64,000 bases of DNA, from assembly GCA_029204225.1 (NCBI GenBank), contig CM055110.1, positions 48,458,921-48,522,920 of the forward strand. Direction: 5' to 3'. Of the stretch, positions 36,501 to 46,950 are shown piece by piece. Below the pieces are notes generated by a model, which saw only the letters and a program-made list of their open reading frames with translations, searched no databases and was not told the origin of the DNA. This DNA is from Diphasiastrum complanatum (lineage: Eukaryota > Streptophyta > Lycopodiopsida > Lycopodiales > Lycopodiaceae). Position 1 is the first letter of the stretch, and each line of letters starts with the position of its first letter. The position numbers were made by a program, and so were the translations under genes.

Positions 36501-39500
36501 CAAGAGCTCTCATATCCTGTAACAACAGTTTTGGCAAAGAACAAGAATGTATATAATCATTAGTCTTCACCCATCCATATTAATGTGCATGGCTGCACCA
36601 TAGTAAGATTGCATGGAGACACAGATGCATGGTAACTATTCATATTATTCAAACATGACTTGGGAAACATACAATATAAGATCACACTCTATTGAAGTAG
36701 CACCCGCATCTACAAGTAACATGATTTATAGCATAAGAATCATGTGCAAAGCAACATAGATGAGAAAGCAGGGATGGAAGTAAACTAAGAGAAACAGAAT
36801 TGCCATGCCACTGGTATAACTAAGAGAGATCTGGATATAGCGAGGGAGAGGAAGGGGATCCTTTTAATCCTTTCTCAAGAGTAGACACCTGCAGTCTTAT
36901 ACCGCGATCTACCGATGGTTCTCCAAGAAACTCTTGCAATCACGAAGTCTGGAAGAATATTTCAATCAAAGGATATGGAAAAGAGAAGCAAATCTCCCCT
37001 CTTCTATGCCATCCTGGAACAAGATCGTAACTGAAGATCAAATCTCAACAGAAGGATATGCTGGAGATAGGTTGCATTTTTGGTCATTCCTCTCTTCTAG
37101 CACCGACATGGGAATGATCTTAGCTAGGAACACCGAGGAGAGTCCACACTTCGATTTTAAAACCAAATTTCACAGATAGAAAATAGATGTTTTAGGAACA
37201 CAAATTAGATGGATCAGCAAGCTTTCCTCCTTCCAGCACCTCTTTCTCCATGCCACCTATAAGAGAACCTCAAGGCAATGATTAGAATTTTGTCTTCCTC
37301 CACATGCTCCCCTAGATATAGGAGATTTCTATAATTTAGAATCATCTGAGGGTTTGGTTGGCCTTGAACCAACAACTTGGGCAGCTCATTCGCAGTTAAG
37401 ACTTTGTGGTTGGACTTCGTGGTTGAAGATTGCATGTCTCCTTTGCTCTGCCGGGATAACATCGATTTATCATTCCCAGAATGATAGCTGCATTGTTATT
37501 TGTCAATATTAGTTGTTTATTGTTAGTGACCCAACCCCTTGGGTCACACACCTTACTTGAAACGGGACATTGGACTGGGCCTATTGACTTGACCAGTGAC
37601 TGGTGAACCACGTGCATGCCACTGTAGTCAGGGATATGTGCTTGGCATCGAGACTCCTACCTTACACAGGATGGTGCTAGCTAGGGGGCAGGTGAGGCTG
37701 AAGGTGTTGACAGTGGTATGGGACATCGTTAGGGCTGGAAGCTGGATCCACTTGTTATCAAAGTCTTAGGCCTATAGGGCACGGAGGGTGGATTTGGATT
37801 AGATCCTACGGCCGGGTATAGTGAGCGTTTGGTTTCTTGTGTTGACTGGCACTTGCCGGTTTCTGGTTTTTGGAGTATCCGAGTACGTGACATTTACCCC
37901 ATGTATATCACCCACAAGTCTATTAAAGCGCTACTGAGGGGAAATAGCCTTTTTATGCCACATAAGTAGCCATCAAATGTGCAACACTGCGTGCATACAT
38001 GGAGCAAACTACAAACAAGTTGATCCTAAGCCCAAGATTTGGTCCTAGCCAGTCTGGTTATCAAATCTATACTCCGTTGTTTGACCCTATAGGACTAAAA
38101 CAATCCTATTACCAGCTTGGGCGTTAACCACAAAGTGACCATGCCACTAATCAATATCAAATAGACGGTCCTTTAATCTACTCTAAGCCACAAACTTAAC
38201 AGTCTCTTTGTCTACTTAGCAGCCATATCTCTTCGTCTACTTAACACCACCCTTACCATGTTGGCCATTTACATGTCAAGTCCCTTCGCATTTAGTATGT
38301 ATCTCTTTAAAATAAAGCACACACATGCGTGCAACGAGTAATTCCATCTAATTCTGCACAAATGCCATCATCTAATTACTGTATTCATTTTGTTACCATA
38401 AAATAGACCATCCTCCTTTCATCTACTCTAAGCCACAGTCTTTTCATTTACTTAACAGCTGTATCTCTTCATTTACTGAACACCCGTACCATGCTGTGGC
38501 CAGGTAATTGTCAAGTCCCTTTTTATATTCAGTAAGTATTTCTTCAAAATAAAGCATACGCATGCATGCAACTAGCAATTCTGGCTTATTGTTATGCTAA
38601 TCATGGTGATGCACAGGTACGGTTTGAGCTGACTTTTTTCGCCTTGAACCCAAAGCTAAGAGTAGTTGCTCCCTGGAGGGAATGGGACATCAGAGGCCGC
38701 GAAGACGCCATAGAATATGCAAAGAAGCATAATGTACCAGTACCAGTCACTAAGAAGTCCATCTATAGTCGAGATCGTAACCTCTGGCACATCAGTCACG
38801 AGGTCAAATCTAAACCCTTGCTTGAATTTTGATCAGTTTGTCTTCAGATTGTCAAAGAGAGATAGATGGGTTTTGGCCGTCTTACTTCAGTCTCATTGTT
38901 TTATTCTCTCCTAGGGAGACATTCTTGAAGATCCTGCTAATGAACCTAAGAAGGATATGTTTGTCATGACGGTGGATCCAGAGGAAGCACCAGACACACC
39001 CGAGTGCGTTTTATCACTTCAAAACTTTTTTTAGAAAGCTTATATAGCCAAATTGAAGCTTTTTACAACAGATTCCATGATGTGCTGTGAGCTTTAGTTC
39101 TGGGGTAAACATATACATATCCTGTATTTTGATGGTTTTGTTCCCAGTGTCATCATGCAACTGAGTAGCGTAGGCTGACATATGCTTCAGTAATTTGAAG
39201 TCTTTCTAATTTGATTAGAAATGGCTGCCCATATTGGAAATCTGGGCTTCTTGGGAATGAGGTTTGTTGTTTGTTTACATGCATGGAAGAGAGAGAATAC
39301 TAAAAGAGAAAGTGAAGTGCTGAAAAATTATGTAAATGAAAAAGAATTTGACGAATGCAGTAGCCACCATCTATCTGAATCGTTATTGCTTGAATGAGCT
39401 ACAGATACATTGAAATTGGCATTGAGGCTGGTCTTCCGGTGTCGCTTAATGGCCAAGTTCTATCTCCAGCTACTCTTCTGGAAAAGCTGAATGAAGTCGG

Positions 39501-39960
39501 AGGCCGGCATGGCATTGGCCGAGTTGATATGGTTGAGAACAGGTTGGTGGGTATGAAAAGTCGAGGTGTATATGAAACCCCTGGAGGCACGATACTAACA
39601 CTCGCCGTGAGGGAATTAGAAGCACTCACTCTTGACAGGGAAACAGTGCAGGTCAAAGATGGGTTGGCTTTGAAGTACGCTGAGCTGGTCTATGCAGGCA
39701 GATGGTTTGATCCACTTAGAGAGTCCATGGATGCTTTCATGGAAAAGATTACAGCTACAACATCAGGAAGCGTGACATTGAAACTCTTCAAAGGCTCTGT
39801 GACAGTTGCAAGTCGAAAAAGTCCATATAGTCTTTATCGGCAAGATATTTCGTCTTTTGAAGAAGGGAGTGGGATATATAATCAGGCAGATGCAGCTGGC
39901 TTTATTCGTCTATACGGGCTTCCAACACGTGTGCGTGCAATGCTACGGGAAGGCTTATAG
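33435..39960 (+). CDS. ASS1: Argininosuccinate synthase, plastid-type (seven exons found, first exon missing)
   Basis: Joins citrulline and aspartate with ATP to make argininosuccinate, the penultimate step of arginine synthesis. In plants it acts in the chloroplast and is nuclear-encoded. Exons 33435-33525, 33642-33777, 33883-34114, 34351-34425, 38617-38802, 38915-39003 and 39405-39960 all have GT-AG introns. They join into 1,365 nt, 454 codons plus TAG, without a stop. The N-terminal ATP pyrophosphatase loop AYSGGLDTS is intact. Further family blocks are [64 protein letters not shown] and AGRWFDP. Plant homologues have about 490 residues, so one upstream exon of about 40 codons with the transit peptide is expected. 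The fifth intron is 4.2 kb and holds transposon debris. Probably a functional housekeeping gene. Confidence 0.96.
33642..33777 (+). CDS. ASS1: ASS exon 3 (mature N-terminus, ATP loop)
   Basis: Acceptor ATAACAG, donor GTGCAT. Encodes [11 protein letters not shown], then [19 protein letters not shown]. The SGGLDTS loop binds ATP. An in-frame ATG at 33675 could be mistaken for the start. Confidence 0.95.
33883..34114 (+). CDS. ASS1: ASS exon 4
   Basis: Acceptor TTCAACAG, donor GTTAGC. Encodes [17 protein letters not shown] through [19 protein letters not shown] and SMARPIIAK. Completes the Arg codon split with exon 3. Confidence 0.97.
34351..34425 (+). CDS. ASS1: ASS exon 5
   Basis: Acceptor TTTTGCAG, donor GTGAAT. 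25 codons, [18 protein letters not shown] and TGKGNDQ; the latter belongs to the citrulline/aspartate-binding region. Confidence 0.97.
34478..34782. repeat. Local duplication in ASS intron 5
   Basis: 34478-34590 and 34699-34782 share GATCTTTGTTGGCTACC (or AATCTTCGTTGGCTACC), AACTGTA and TTCTTGCTAAGAACTTTGAT. Two diverged copies about 210 bp apart. Confidence 0.8.
35227..35238 (-). promoter_or_regulatory. Copia primer-binding site (minus strand)
   Basis: Reverse complement of ACTCTGATACCA is TGGTATCAGAGT, matching initiator-Met tRNA with one end mismatch. It abuts the LTR end at 35239. Confidence 0.8.
35239..35608 (-). repeat. Copia LTR in ASS intron 5 (left end firm, right end uncertain)
   Basis: On the minus strand the LTR ends CTCTAACA, immediately followed by the primer site. 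The right boundary could be the CCCTCACA at about 35608. The leader would extend left, 34880-35226, without a recognised gag. The element is antisense to the ASS gene. Confidence 0.55.
35609..36400 (-). other. Unrecognised coding-like sequence on the minus strand
   Basis: Minus frames of 66 codons (35815-36015, with [19 protein letters not shown]) and 95 codons (36089-36376, Lys-rich). They do not share a frame, and I recognise no family. May be decayed transposon protein. Confidence 0.2.
36401..37520. other. Intron 5 sequence without identified features
   Basis: Short frames only. No recognisable protein or repeat. Confidence 0.4.
37521..37892 (-). repeat. LTR-like block with hairpin
   Basis: Read on minus it begins TGTCACGTACTCGG and ends GGGTCACTAACA, the form of a gypsy LTR (TG...CA). 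The minus-strand end carries a 9-bp stem hairpin, GTGACCCAA-CCCC-TTGGGTCAC (plus 37526-37547). No primer site or second copy was seen, so this is tentative. Confidence 0.3.
38155..38582. repeat. Local tandem duplication before ASS exon 6
   Basis: 38155-38352 and 38400-38582 share ATCTACTCTAAGCCACA, ATATCTCTTC or GTATCTCTTC, ACTTAACA, GTCAAGTCCCTT, AAAATAAAGCA-AC-CATGC and GCAACTAG or GCAACGAG in order. The second copy ends about 35 bp before the exon acceptor. Confidence 0.88.
38617..38802 (+). CDS. ASS1: ASS exon 6
   Basis: Acceptor GATGCACAG, donor GTCAAA. 62 codons from [12 protein letters not shown] to LWHISHE, including [20 protein letters not shown]. Confidence 0.97.
38915..39003 (+). 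CDS. ASS1: ASS exon 7
   Basis: Acceptor CTCCTAG, donor GTGCGT. Encodes [16 protein letters not shown] and [10 protein letters not shown]. The last two bases begin a Glu codon finished by exon 8. Confidence 0.95.
39405..39960 (+). CDS. ASS1: ASS exon 8 (terminal)
   Basis: Acceptor GAGCTACAG. 185 codons in one exon ending AMLREGL and TAG. Contains the family blocks [48 protein letters not shown] and [15 protein letters not shown]. Confidence 0.97.
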
Positions 39961-40699
39961 CTGCAACATAGCTCGTATAAGGAAACTTCACAGCAGCATT
40001 ATGTATAAATCGCATCCTTATTTGAAGCCAAAAGGGCTGCCAATGCATTGGCCAAGATAGATATGGATTGAAATTACTTGAATTCAGTAGTTTGATAGCT
40101 AATTATTACAGTGTGATTTATCTTCGTAATGGGATAGCACACATTCGTCTGCTGAAGACAATCGATAGTAGCGCTTGGCATAGTAACATCATCAGATCGC
40201 AATTTGAAGTCCTCCGAAACCAATTCTAATCAAACTATTAAGAAAAAAGATTTCTTCTCAGAAAATGTGCACGATAGTTGCAAGTTTATATGATTTGATT
40301 CAATGCTGCAACGTCAATGTGCTATACAGTGCTTATAATCTTTGAGGGAATCACCAATTTTGGGTATGTGTAGGATCAAGTTCCGTGACCAGAACATAAT
40401 AGGGTGTCTAAGAACCCGAGGGCAAGGGTCTGAAACCAGGTAATGTTCTGATCCGGGGACTTCAGTTTGCGTAAAGAATGGCCAGGTTTTCTTTCAGCAT
40501 TGAGTTTCCACATCTTGTGGAGGACTTGATAGGTTTTCTAGGCACAATGCCCATCATGCTAGAGATTACAAATGCAATGTCAAAACATAGAATTCATGGG
40601 TAATAATGCCCCAAAAACGAACTAAACAAGAATCTTGTGGTACGCCACAAGGGTCTTGTCATAACGATGGTAATATGCTGAAAATGCATGCTAATGCTA
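39961..40699 (+). other. ASS 3' UTR and downstream non-coding DNA
   Basis: Begins after TAG. No canonical AATAAA is evident in the first 400 bases, so the cleavage site cannot be placed. No further gene seen. Confidence 0.4.
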
Positions 40700-41214
40700 G
40701 TGGCTTTCACAGAATTAATGAACCGTGTACAGTGAACCGTACGGTTCTCAAAAAAATTTAGGATGAACCGTGGTGAACTGTACTAATTAATTAATAATTT
40801 TTTTTATTCCTACCCCCCCCCCAAAAACAGCCTAAAAATATGCAAAAAAAGGCCAAAAAAAGTGTGTCTGTGAAATCTGTGAACTCTGTGTCTGAAATCT
40901 ATGTCTGTGAAATCTGTGAAATATGTGTCTGTGAATGAATCTGTGAAATGAGAAATCTGTGTCTGTGAAATCTGTCAAACTATTTAAGTCTGTCCAAATA
41001 GTGAAATGTGAAATCTGTGCCTGTGCAATATGAAATGAATCTGTGTCTGTGCAGTGTGAAATGAATCTGTCTGTGAGTGTGAAATTTGTTAATTAATTAA
41101 TTACTTAATTAACTATATATAGGAACCGTACCACGGTTCATGAACCGTGGTACGGTTCACCCCACGGTTCCCAGGACCCACAGTTCTGAGAACCGTGGGT
41201 TCTATGGTGGCTTT
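40700..41214. mobile_element. hAT-like MITE-1 with 8-bp target-site duplication
   Basis: The element at 40708-41206 (499 bp) is flanked by GTGGCTTT on both sides (40700-40707 and 41207-41214), an 8-bp duplication typical of hAT transposons. Ends are CACAGAA and, read inward from the right, CATAGAA. Both subterminal regions carry arrays of palindromic GAACCGT-ACGGTTC motifs, for instance CCGTACCACGGTTCATGAACCGTGGTACGG near 41125-41160 in part. The interior is low complexity: poly-C and a degenerate minisatellite of CTGTGAAAT units at 40860-41085. There is no transposase, so it is non-autonomous. Confidence 0.82.
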
Positions 41215-44094
41215 TATGTTCATTCATGGATACTCCATATTCTGTTATTTGGCTGCATGCCTCACTTTGCATGAATTACTACTTGCATGTATGGGCCAAT
41301 ACAGTACCTATCATCTACTATATCTAATCTCCGAAATCTCAATCGTCTCCTGTAGTGTTGATGTTTTTACAAAGTACTTTGACCAACTTAAACACATTGT
41401 TGCCTTTCCAAGGCAATGCCAATAAAGTTAAAAAAAGAATGTGTTGATGGAGAGAATTTCATGGTAGAAAACATTCAATTTTTGTTCCAAAATGATATTA
41501 GTAGCAAGACTAGCATCTAAGATATCTGCAACTTTCAAATAAAAGTTGACAGTTTTTTCAAGATAATGATTTGTCTGATTTTTTCAAGTTTCACAGATAA
41601 AGTTATTTCGCACAAGGAAATAAGAAGAATCTGAACACCAAGGTTGGATAGGATAATGTGGTCCAAAAGAAGTAGATAAGACATCATTGAAACATTTTAG
41701 CTAAAAGCAAAAATATGAGGGCATTGTAGTCATTTAGACTTGAATTTGAATGTGTGTTCTACATATAATATCATCAAATGATGTGGACATCATGAGTTGA
41801 AATGTATTTGGAGTGCATGAATTGAAAAATGAGAGAGTTTTTTAATTCATGGTAGTTAAACGACCAAAAAATGTAGAAAGAGATGAGTTTGAAATAAGCT
41901 TGTGAAAGAAATGCATGAATGAACTAGAATTTTTGTTAAAAGTACCTATGGGTATTTTCATCCCAATATTGATTTCCTTAGGAAAAGTGGCATTTTAGAC
42001 GATAATTTGCCAATTCATCCTTTTTTTATATCTTCTTCTAGTTCCATCCAAGCCTTGGTGCTTTTTAGATTTGAGAACAAGCTTGACATAACATTGGAAA
42101 TAGAACATGATAAGCAAATTATGTTATTTCTCATTTGGCATCGTGCCTATCTACGTAAGGACCAACTTTTTTCCTTCTTGGTCATGCTAATAGGATGTAT
42201 GTAATGGTACATTTAGTTTCATTTTGATTCCCTTGTCAAAAAATGTATGCTTTTTCAAAGCATCACATGATCGTCTTTTAAACGCTTGCTTCTTAGCTTG
42301 TAATTTAGTAATGGTCATACAACATTATCAATAGTGTAGTAGATCGAGCTAGTGTAGCTTAGTTGGTAGAATCTCTTTTTATTGATAGTCATGCTTTGTA
42401 TAGGGTCATAGATCCACCTTCCATGTATTGTTCTCAATCAAAATTGATGCTCATTCACTCACCTTGAATTCATTTGGTGTAATGGTATTGCTTCATTAGT
42501 AGCTTGTTGTATGTCAAGATCCCATCATTGGACTCAATCACTTAAAACTTTCATAATCTCCAATACTCCCCCCTTGATCAAACATGCATGACTAGCAACC
42601 AAGTATATGTCAATCGAAATAAATCCAAGAGATGCAAAGGATGAGTCATCTCTCCTACTCTTGCATCATTGAATCCGCAAAACACAATGGTCCACAACAT
42701 GTGAGATACGGCACTCTTGCATCCAAGAAATTCATGTTCTAGGTCGGTACTAAGAACGAGATATCTTTGACATGCTTATTATGTCATGCCATTCGACCTT
42801 TCTAGTACACTTGCTTCATCCTAGAAAAGTGTGCTCTAGCCTTCCATGACTATCTTATCAAACTCTTGAAAATATCTTTGGATGAATTCAATGTTTTTAG
42901 TTCAAAGAATGATCATCACTCTCAATAGAAAATTGTTTTTCAAAATATTAGATTCAGCATTGTCCCAAATTCTCCTAAAGTTGCTAGGAAGGTGTACCCA
43001 AAGCTTCCTCTAGAAGCTATAACTTGATGTTTGCCTAAGAAGCTATCTCATTCTATTGGCTATGGGTACTAATGTACTATCTCACCGATGGTGGCAATCT
43101 AAGACTAGCAGCAAAAATTAGAGTCTCAAACTAGGTTAGGGTTTGGAGAGGACATCCACTCACCATGCATACTTCATGTGAATAAGGCTCAGCCCATTCA
43201 TTTTTTAGGTTATAATGAATAGAGATTGAAGCATAGTGATTTTCCTACATATCTAGCTATTCTTGATTAGTGTGGTGGTATTGCTCTTGATGATTGATAT
43301 ATTGCCACATTTGTGAATTTGGTTAATTTCATTAATAGTAGCATACTTGGTTGAGTTTAGGATTGATGTGGTTTCAATAAGGACAGAGCGATGGAAGTAG
43401 GAAGGAGCAGACACCATAGCCACAAAAGATAAAACCACAATACTTCTTTAAACAAATCCAAAACCCTAGTGGGCCAATTATACTAATCTAGATCATATTA
43501 CTGCAAGCAGACCTATAAAATCAAACATATTAAATGACAATTAAGGTAGAAATTCTTGGAAAATTATATTCTAAAATGTTCAAAAATAAGATAATCATGC
43601 TAAGCATAGCAAAATTTTACGAGAATCAAGCTAAATTAACTACTAAATAATATGATATTAGAAAATTGTACTGAACGTAGAAAGGGTTTCTTACTTACCC
43701 ACTTCAAAAAGCTAGTTAAAGTAATTGTTATATTTTGGTCCTAAAAAATATTCGGGCCTTGTCATTAATGTCATGGATCAAAATAAGATGACGATGTCTC
43801 ATTCTGTCATGGTGCCAAAAAATTTGAACTAGATTGTTTTTTTCTAGGTTCACCTGGTTTGAGCACTTGTAATCAATGGCACTCTAGAATCCGAAATATT
43901 TTTCAACTATCCTAATTTCCTAAATGATCCAAAATTGAAAATGATCATTATACAAAAGATAACATCCAAATTTGGTAGAGTGCTTTTCCAGTGTTCGATG
44001 AACATGTATGCATGTTTGGATGCATGATACATGGAAGTACAGTAGATTGATCAGAGTAATTTCATGCTAGAATACAGTTTCATAAAAAGCTAGT
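41215..44094. other. Non-coding stretch
   Basis: No recognisable gene. At 42353-42425 a weak tRNA-like pattern (TAGCTTAGTTGGTAGA, then GGGTCATAGATCC) could be a decayed SINE head. The right part may include unrecognised leader of Gypsy-1. Confidence 0.4.
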
Positions 44095-44750
44095 CGAAAA
44101 GCAAATTTCCCAGTTACTAGGTGTTTTACATAAAAATTTTAGATTTTTCGAAATCATTGCATGTCATGTCTGATGCATGCCGAATGTTTCGAAATCCTTT
44201 CAGAATGAGATGGCAACTGTGAAACTGCCAAGTCGATGGTTTAAATCGATTTTCACAGTTTTGGTCCATATCGAACGGAATTTGAAAACTGTGGATGTTT
44301 TGATTTTGTTCAAATTCGTTGGTTATTGATCAAACAGAAATTGCTTATAAAGTGAATGACTTTACTGAGTTGAAATCAGTCAATTTGATAAGGTCACAGT
44401 ACCTCTCACTTTCGGTTGAAGATTTTGGGAATTTGTCAACTAATAAGGAGCATTTCTTGTTTTATGTAATCTAAGACCAAGAATAACGCAAACCTTGTTG
44501 GAACGGTTTCTATGCCAATCTATATGTCGATTTGCCAGTAGTTGAGTGCGGCACTTAACTAATGAACAATCAAAACTGTTTGAATGACCAGTAGATAAAA
44601 GTTTTAAAATTGGACCTTTTCCACCAAATTTGGGGCTTTTAGCCTGAACCACATTTGGGATGGGGGGAAGGAGATGAAGCCTGAGGGGTAGATGATTGGT
44701 GGACCAAGTGATCCAATTATTTTAATTTACTTCCAATTCTTGAAGTATAA
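44095..44750 (+). pseudogene. Gypsy-1 leader and gag remnant
   Basis: Homologous to the Gypsy-2 leader (CATTGCATGT, TCGAACGGAATTTG, AAAGTGAATGA, GGTTGAAGATTTTG) and gag start. Landmarks such as CCGATTTGCCAG and TTGAGTGCGGCACTT appear with stops and without an intact start codon. Ends near the HGIPEE-equivalent position, where the deletion begins. Confidence 0.75.
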
Positions 44751-44804
44751 GTGATAGCAAGTGAGAATACAGTTGGGAACACGCAGAATTAGTTAATTTT
44801 CATA

Positions 44805-45691
44805 TTTTAGACTTAGCCCGTACCGATTTAATCTTAGGTTACGAATGGTTATTTAGTAAATTGCCTTCTCTGTTAATTGATTTTGAGAAGCATGTTCTCA
44901 CTTTCAAGGAGGGTGATAAGGTAGTTACGTTATTTGGCAGTAATTTTGTACGTCCGTTGGATCAGATTTCTACAGTTAATAAAATGGAAACATTGGATTA
45001 TTCTGAGTATGAAGTTTTTTCAATATGTGCTCTTTCAGTTGTGGATGTTCCTGAAATGAATCTAAATGGTTATGAATTCTCAGCAATTCCTAACTCAGTA
45101 AATTTAGATCATGAACAAGCAGTGAAAGAACAGATCATAAATGAATTTAGGGATGTTTTTCCATCTGAATTACCTCATGGTTTACCACCGTCTAGGTCAG
45201 TAGACCACAAGATTGAGTTAATTCCAGGAAGTCAACCTGTCTCTAGACAACCTTATAGGTTCTCTCAGAAAGAGGAGACAGAGATTTCAAATCAAATAGA
45301 AAACTATCTGAGGATGGTACAACCTAGTAAATCACCATGGGGTGCTCCTGTTCTCTTCTTAAAGCGAAGAAAGATGGAGGTTTCCGAATGTGTGGATGAC
45401 AAGGGTCTTAATAAAGTGACTATCAAAAATAAATATCCATTACCCAGGATGGATGACCTTGTAGATCGCTTAGGTGGAGCTCGGTATTTCACCAAGATAG
45501 ATCTCAGGACAGGGTACCATCAAATAAGAATTAAGTCGGAAGATGTCCAAAAGACAGGATTTCGTTCTAGATTTGGTCATTATGAATTCTTAGTGTTGCC
45601 ATTTGGATTAACGAATGCTCCAACAACGCTCCAGCAAATTTTGAACGATTTATTTCGTCCATATTTGGGAAGTTTGTGGTTGTATTCTTAG
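44805..45691 (+). pseudogene. Gypsy-1 protease end and reverse transcriptase (first part)
   Basis: [15 protein letters not shown] is the C-terminal part of the gypsy protease; the DSG active site is deleted. RT follows with [58 protein letters not shown] (catalytic Asp) and [13 protein letters not shown] frameshift near 45680 leads to the next frame. Confidence 0.93.
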
Positions 45692-45885
45692 ACGACATTC
45701 TCGTTTACAATAAATCCTTGGTGGAACATGTAGAACAATTAAAAATCATCTTGATGAAACTCCGTCGGGAGTTACTCTACGCTAAAGAGTCCAAGTGTGA
45801 AATCTTTAAGCAAGAGTTGCTTTATCTCGGTCATAAGATCACAGTAAATGAGATCAAGATTGACGAGGATAAATCAAAATTGTGA
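45676..45885 (+). pseudogene. Gypsy-1 reverse transcriptase (second part)
   Basis: Contains the [10 protein letters not shown] catalytic box and KESKCEIFKQELLYLGH, ending at a stop (45883-45885) right before the RNase H frame. Confidence 0.92.
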
Positions 45886-46640
45886 TTGAGTGGCCAATTC
45901 CGGTAACTGTGAGGCAGGTAAAGCCATTTTTAGGTTTTACACTTTTCTTCAAGAGATTTATTGAGGATTATGCTAAGTTAGCAGCACCACTTAATAATCT
46001 GACAAAAGGATTTGTTGATGAAAAGAAAAAGAGGAATCAATCTAGTCCGCCTATTGTTTGGAACGAGGAATTGAATCAATGTTTTGAGAAACTTAAAACA
46101 ATAATTGTTTCAGCTCCCGTGTTACAAATTGCAAATCCAGATTTACCTTACGTCGTGAGAACGGACGCAAGTGATGTTGCAGTTGGAGCGGTTCTATTAC
46201 AAATGGATAGGCCACTAGAGTTTGAGAGCAAAAAATTCATTGGTCCTCAATTGCGTTATACTACGCAAGAAAAGGAATTGTTTGCTGTAATCCATGCACT
46301 TAAAACCCGGAGACACAACTTGTATGGTAGTAAGTTTGTAGTGTATACGGATCACCAGCCTCTTAAGTATTTTTGTAATCAACATGATCTTCGGGGGAGA
46401 AAAGCTCGATGGGCTGAATTGATGCAAGAATTCGATCATGAAATCCGTTACATAAGAGGCAGCTCTAATCAAGTTGCAGATGCTCTTAGTCGGATCGGTG
46501 AACTGAACGACTTGTCATTCACCCAGATTTCTACGGATCTATATCTTTCGCTGAGAGGAAAATATGAATCAAACTCCCATTTTGGTCACATTTGGAACAT
46601 TGTTCAAACCGGAAGAAATGTGGACAGTGTTGAGTCATAA
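45882..46640 (+). pseudogene. Gypsy-1 RNase H
   Basis: 252 codons. RT connection WPIPVTVRQVKPFLGF, RNase H with RTDASDVAVGAVLLQ (catalytic Asp), YTTQEKELFAVIHAL (Glu), YTDHQPLKYF (Asp) and SNQVADALSR (Asp). All four catalytic residues are visible. Confidence 0.93.
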
Positions 46641-46950
46641 AACACAGGGGACTCAACTAACTAAGAAAGATAAGAAGATTGTGGAACAGTTTACCATTCG
46701 AGATGGATTACTATTTCGGAATGGGAAAGTTTGTGTACCTGGGGATGATGAGCTCAAACGTAAGATTTTGTTTGAATGTCATGACATACCATGTACAGGA
46801 CATCCCGGTATACACAGGACTCTGGACTTGGTTAAAAGAGAATTTTATTGGCCAAAGCTCAAGCCATATATCGAGTCATATGTTGTTAAATGCAAACCAT
46901 GTCAACTAGCAAAGGCTGAACGCCATAAGGTGGTTTGTTGCATCCGTTAG
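46641..46950 (+). pseudogene. Gypsy-1 integrase zinc-binding domain
   Basis: HHCC motif: His of ECHD, His pair around GHPGIHRT and CKPCQLAK. Also DGLLFRNGKVCVP. Ends at a TAG near 46950. Confidence 0.9.

Larger units (their letters stand above)
34426..38616 (+). other. ASS intron 5, expanded by repeats
   Basis: A 4,191-bp intron (GTGAAT to GCACAG) against 105-401 bp for the other introns found. It holds two local tandem duplications, a minus-strand copia LTR with primer site, an LTR-like block at 37.5-37.9 kb and unclassified sequence. The exon frame continues correctly across it, so it is spliced as one intron or the gene is disrupted. Confidence 0.85.

Noticed and set aside
42353-42425. 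tRNA gene or SINE head (TAGCTTAGTTGGTAGA plus GGGTCATAGATCC)
   Set aside because: The B box is too degenerate and no acceptor stem, tail or target duplication was found.
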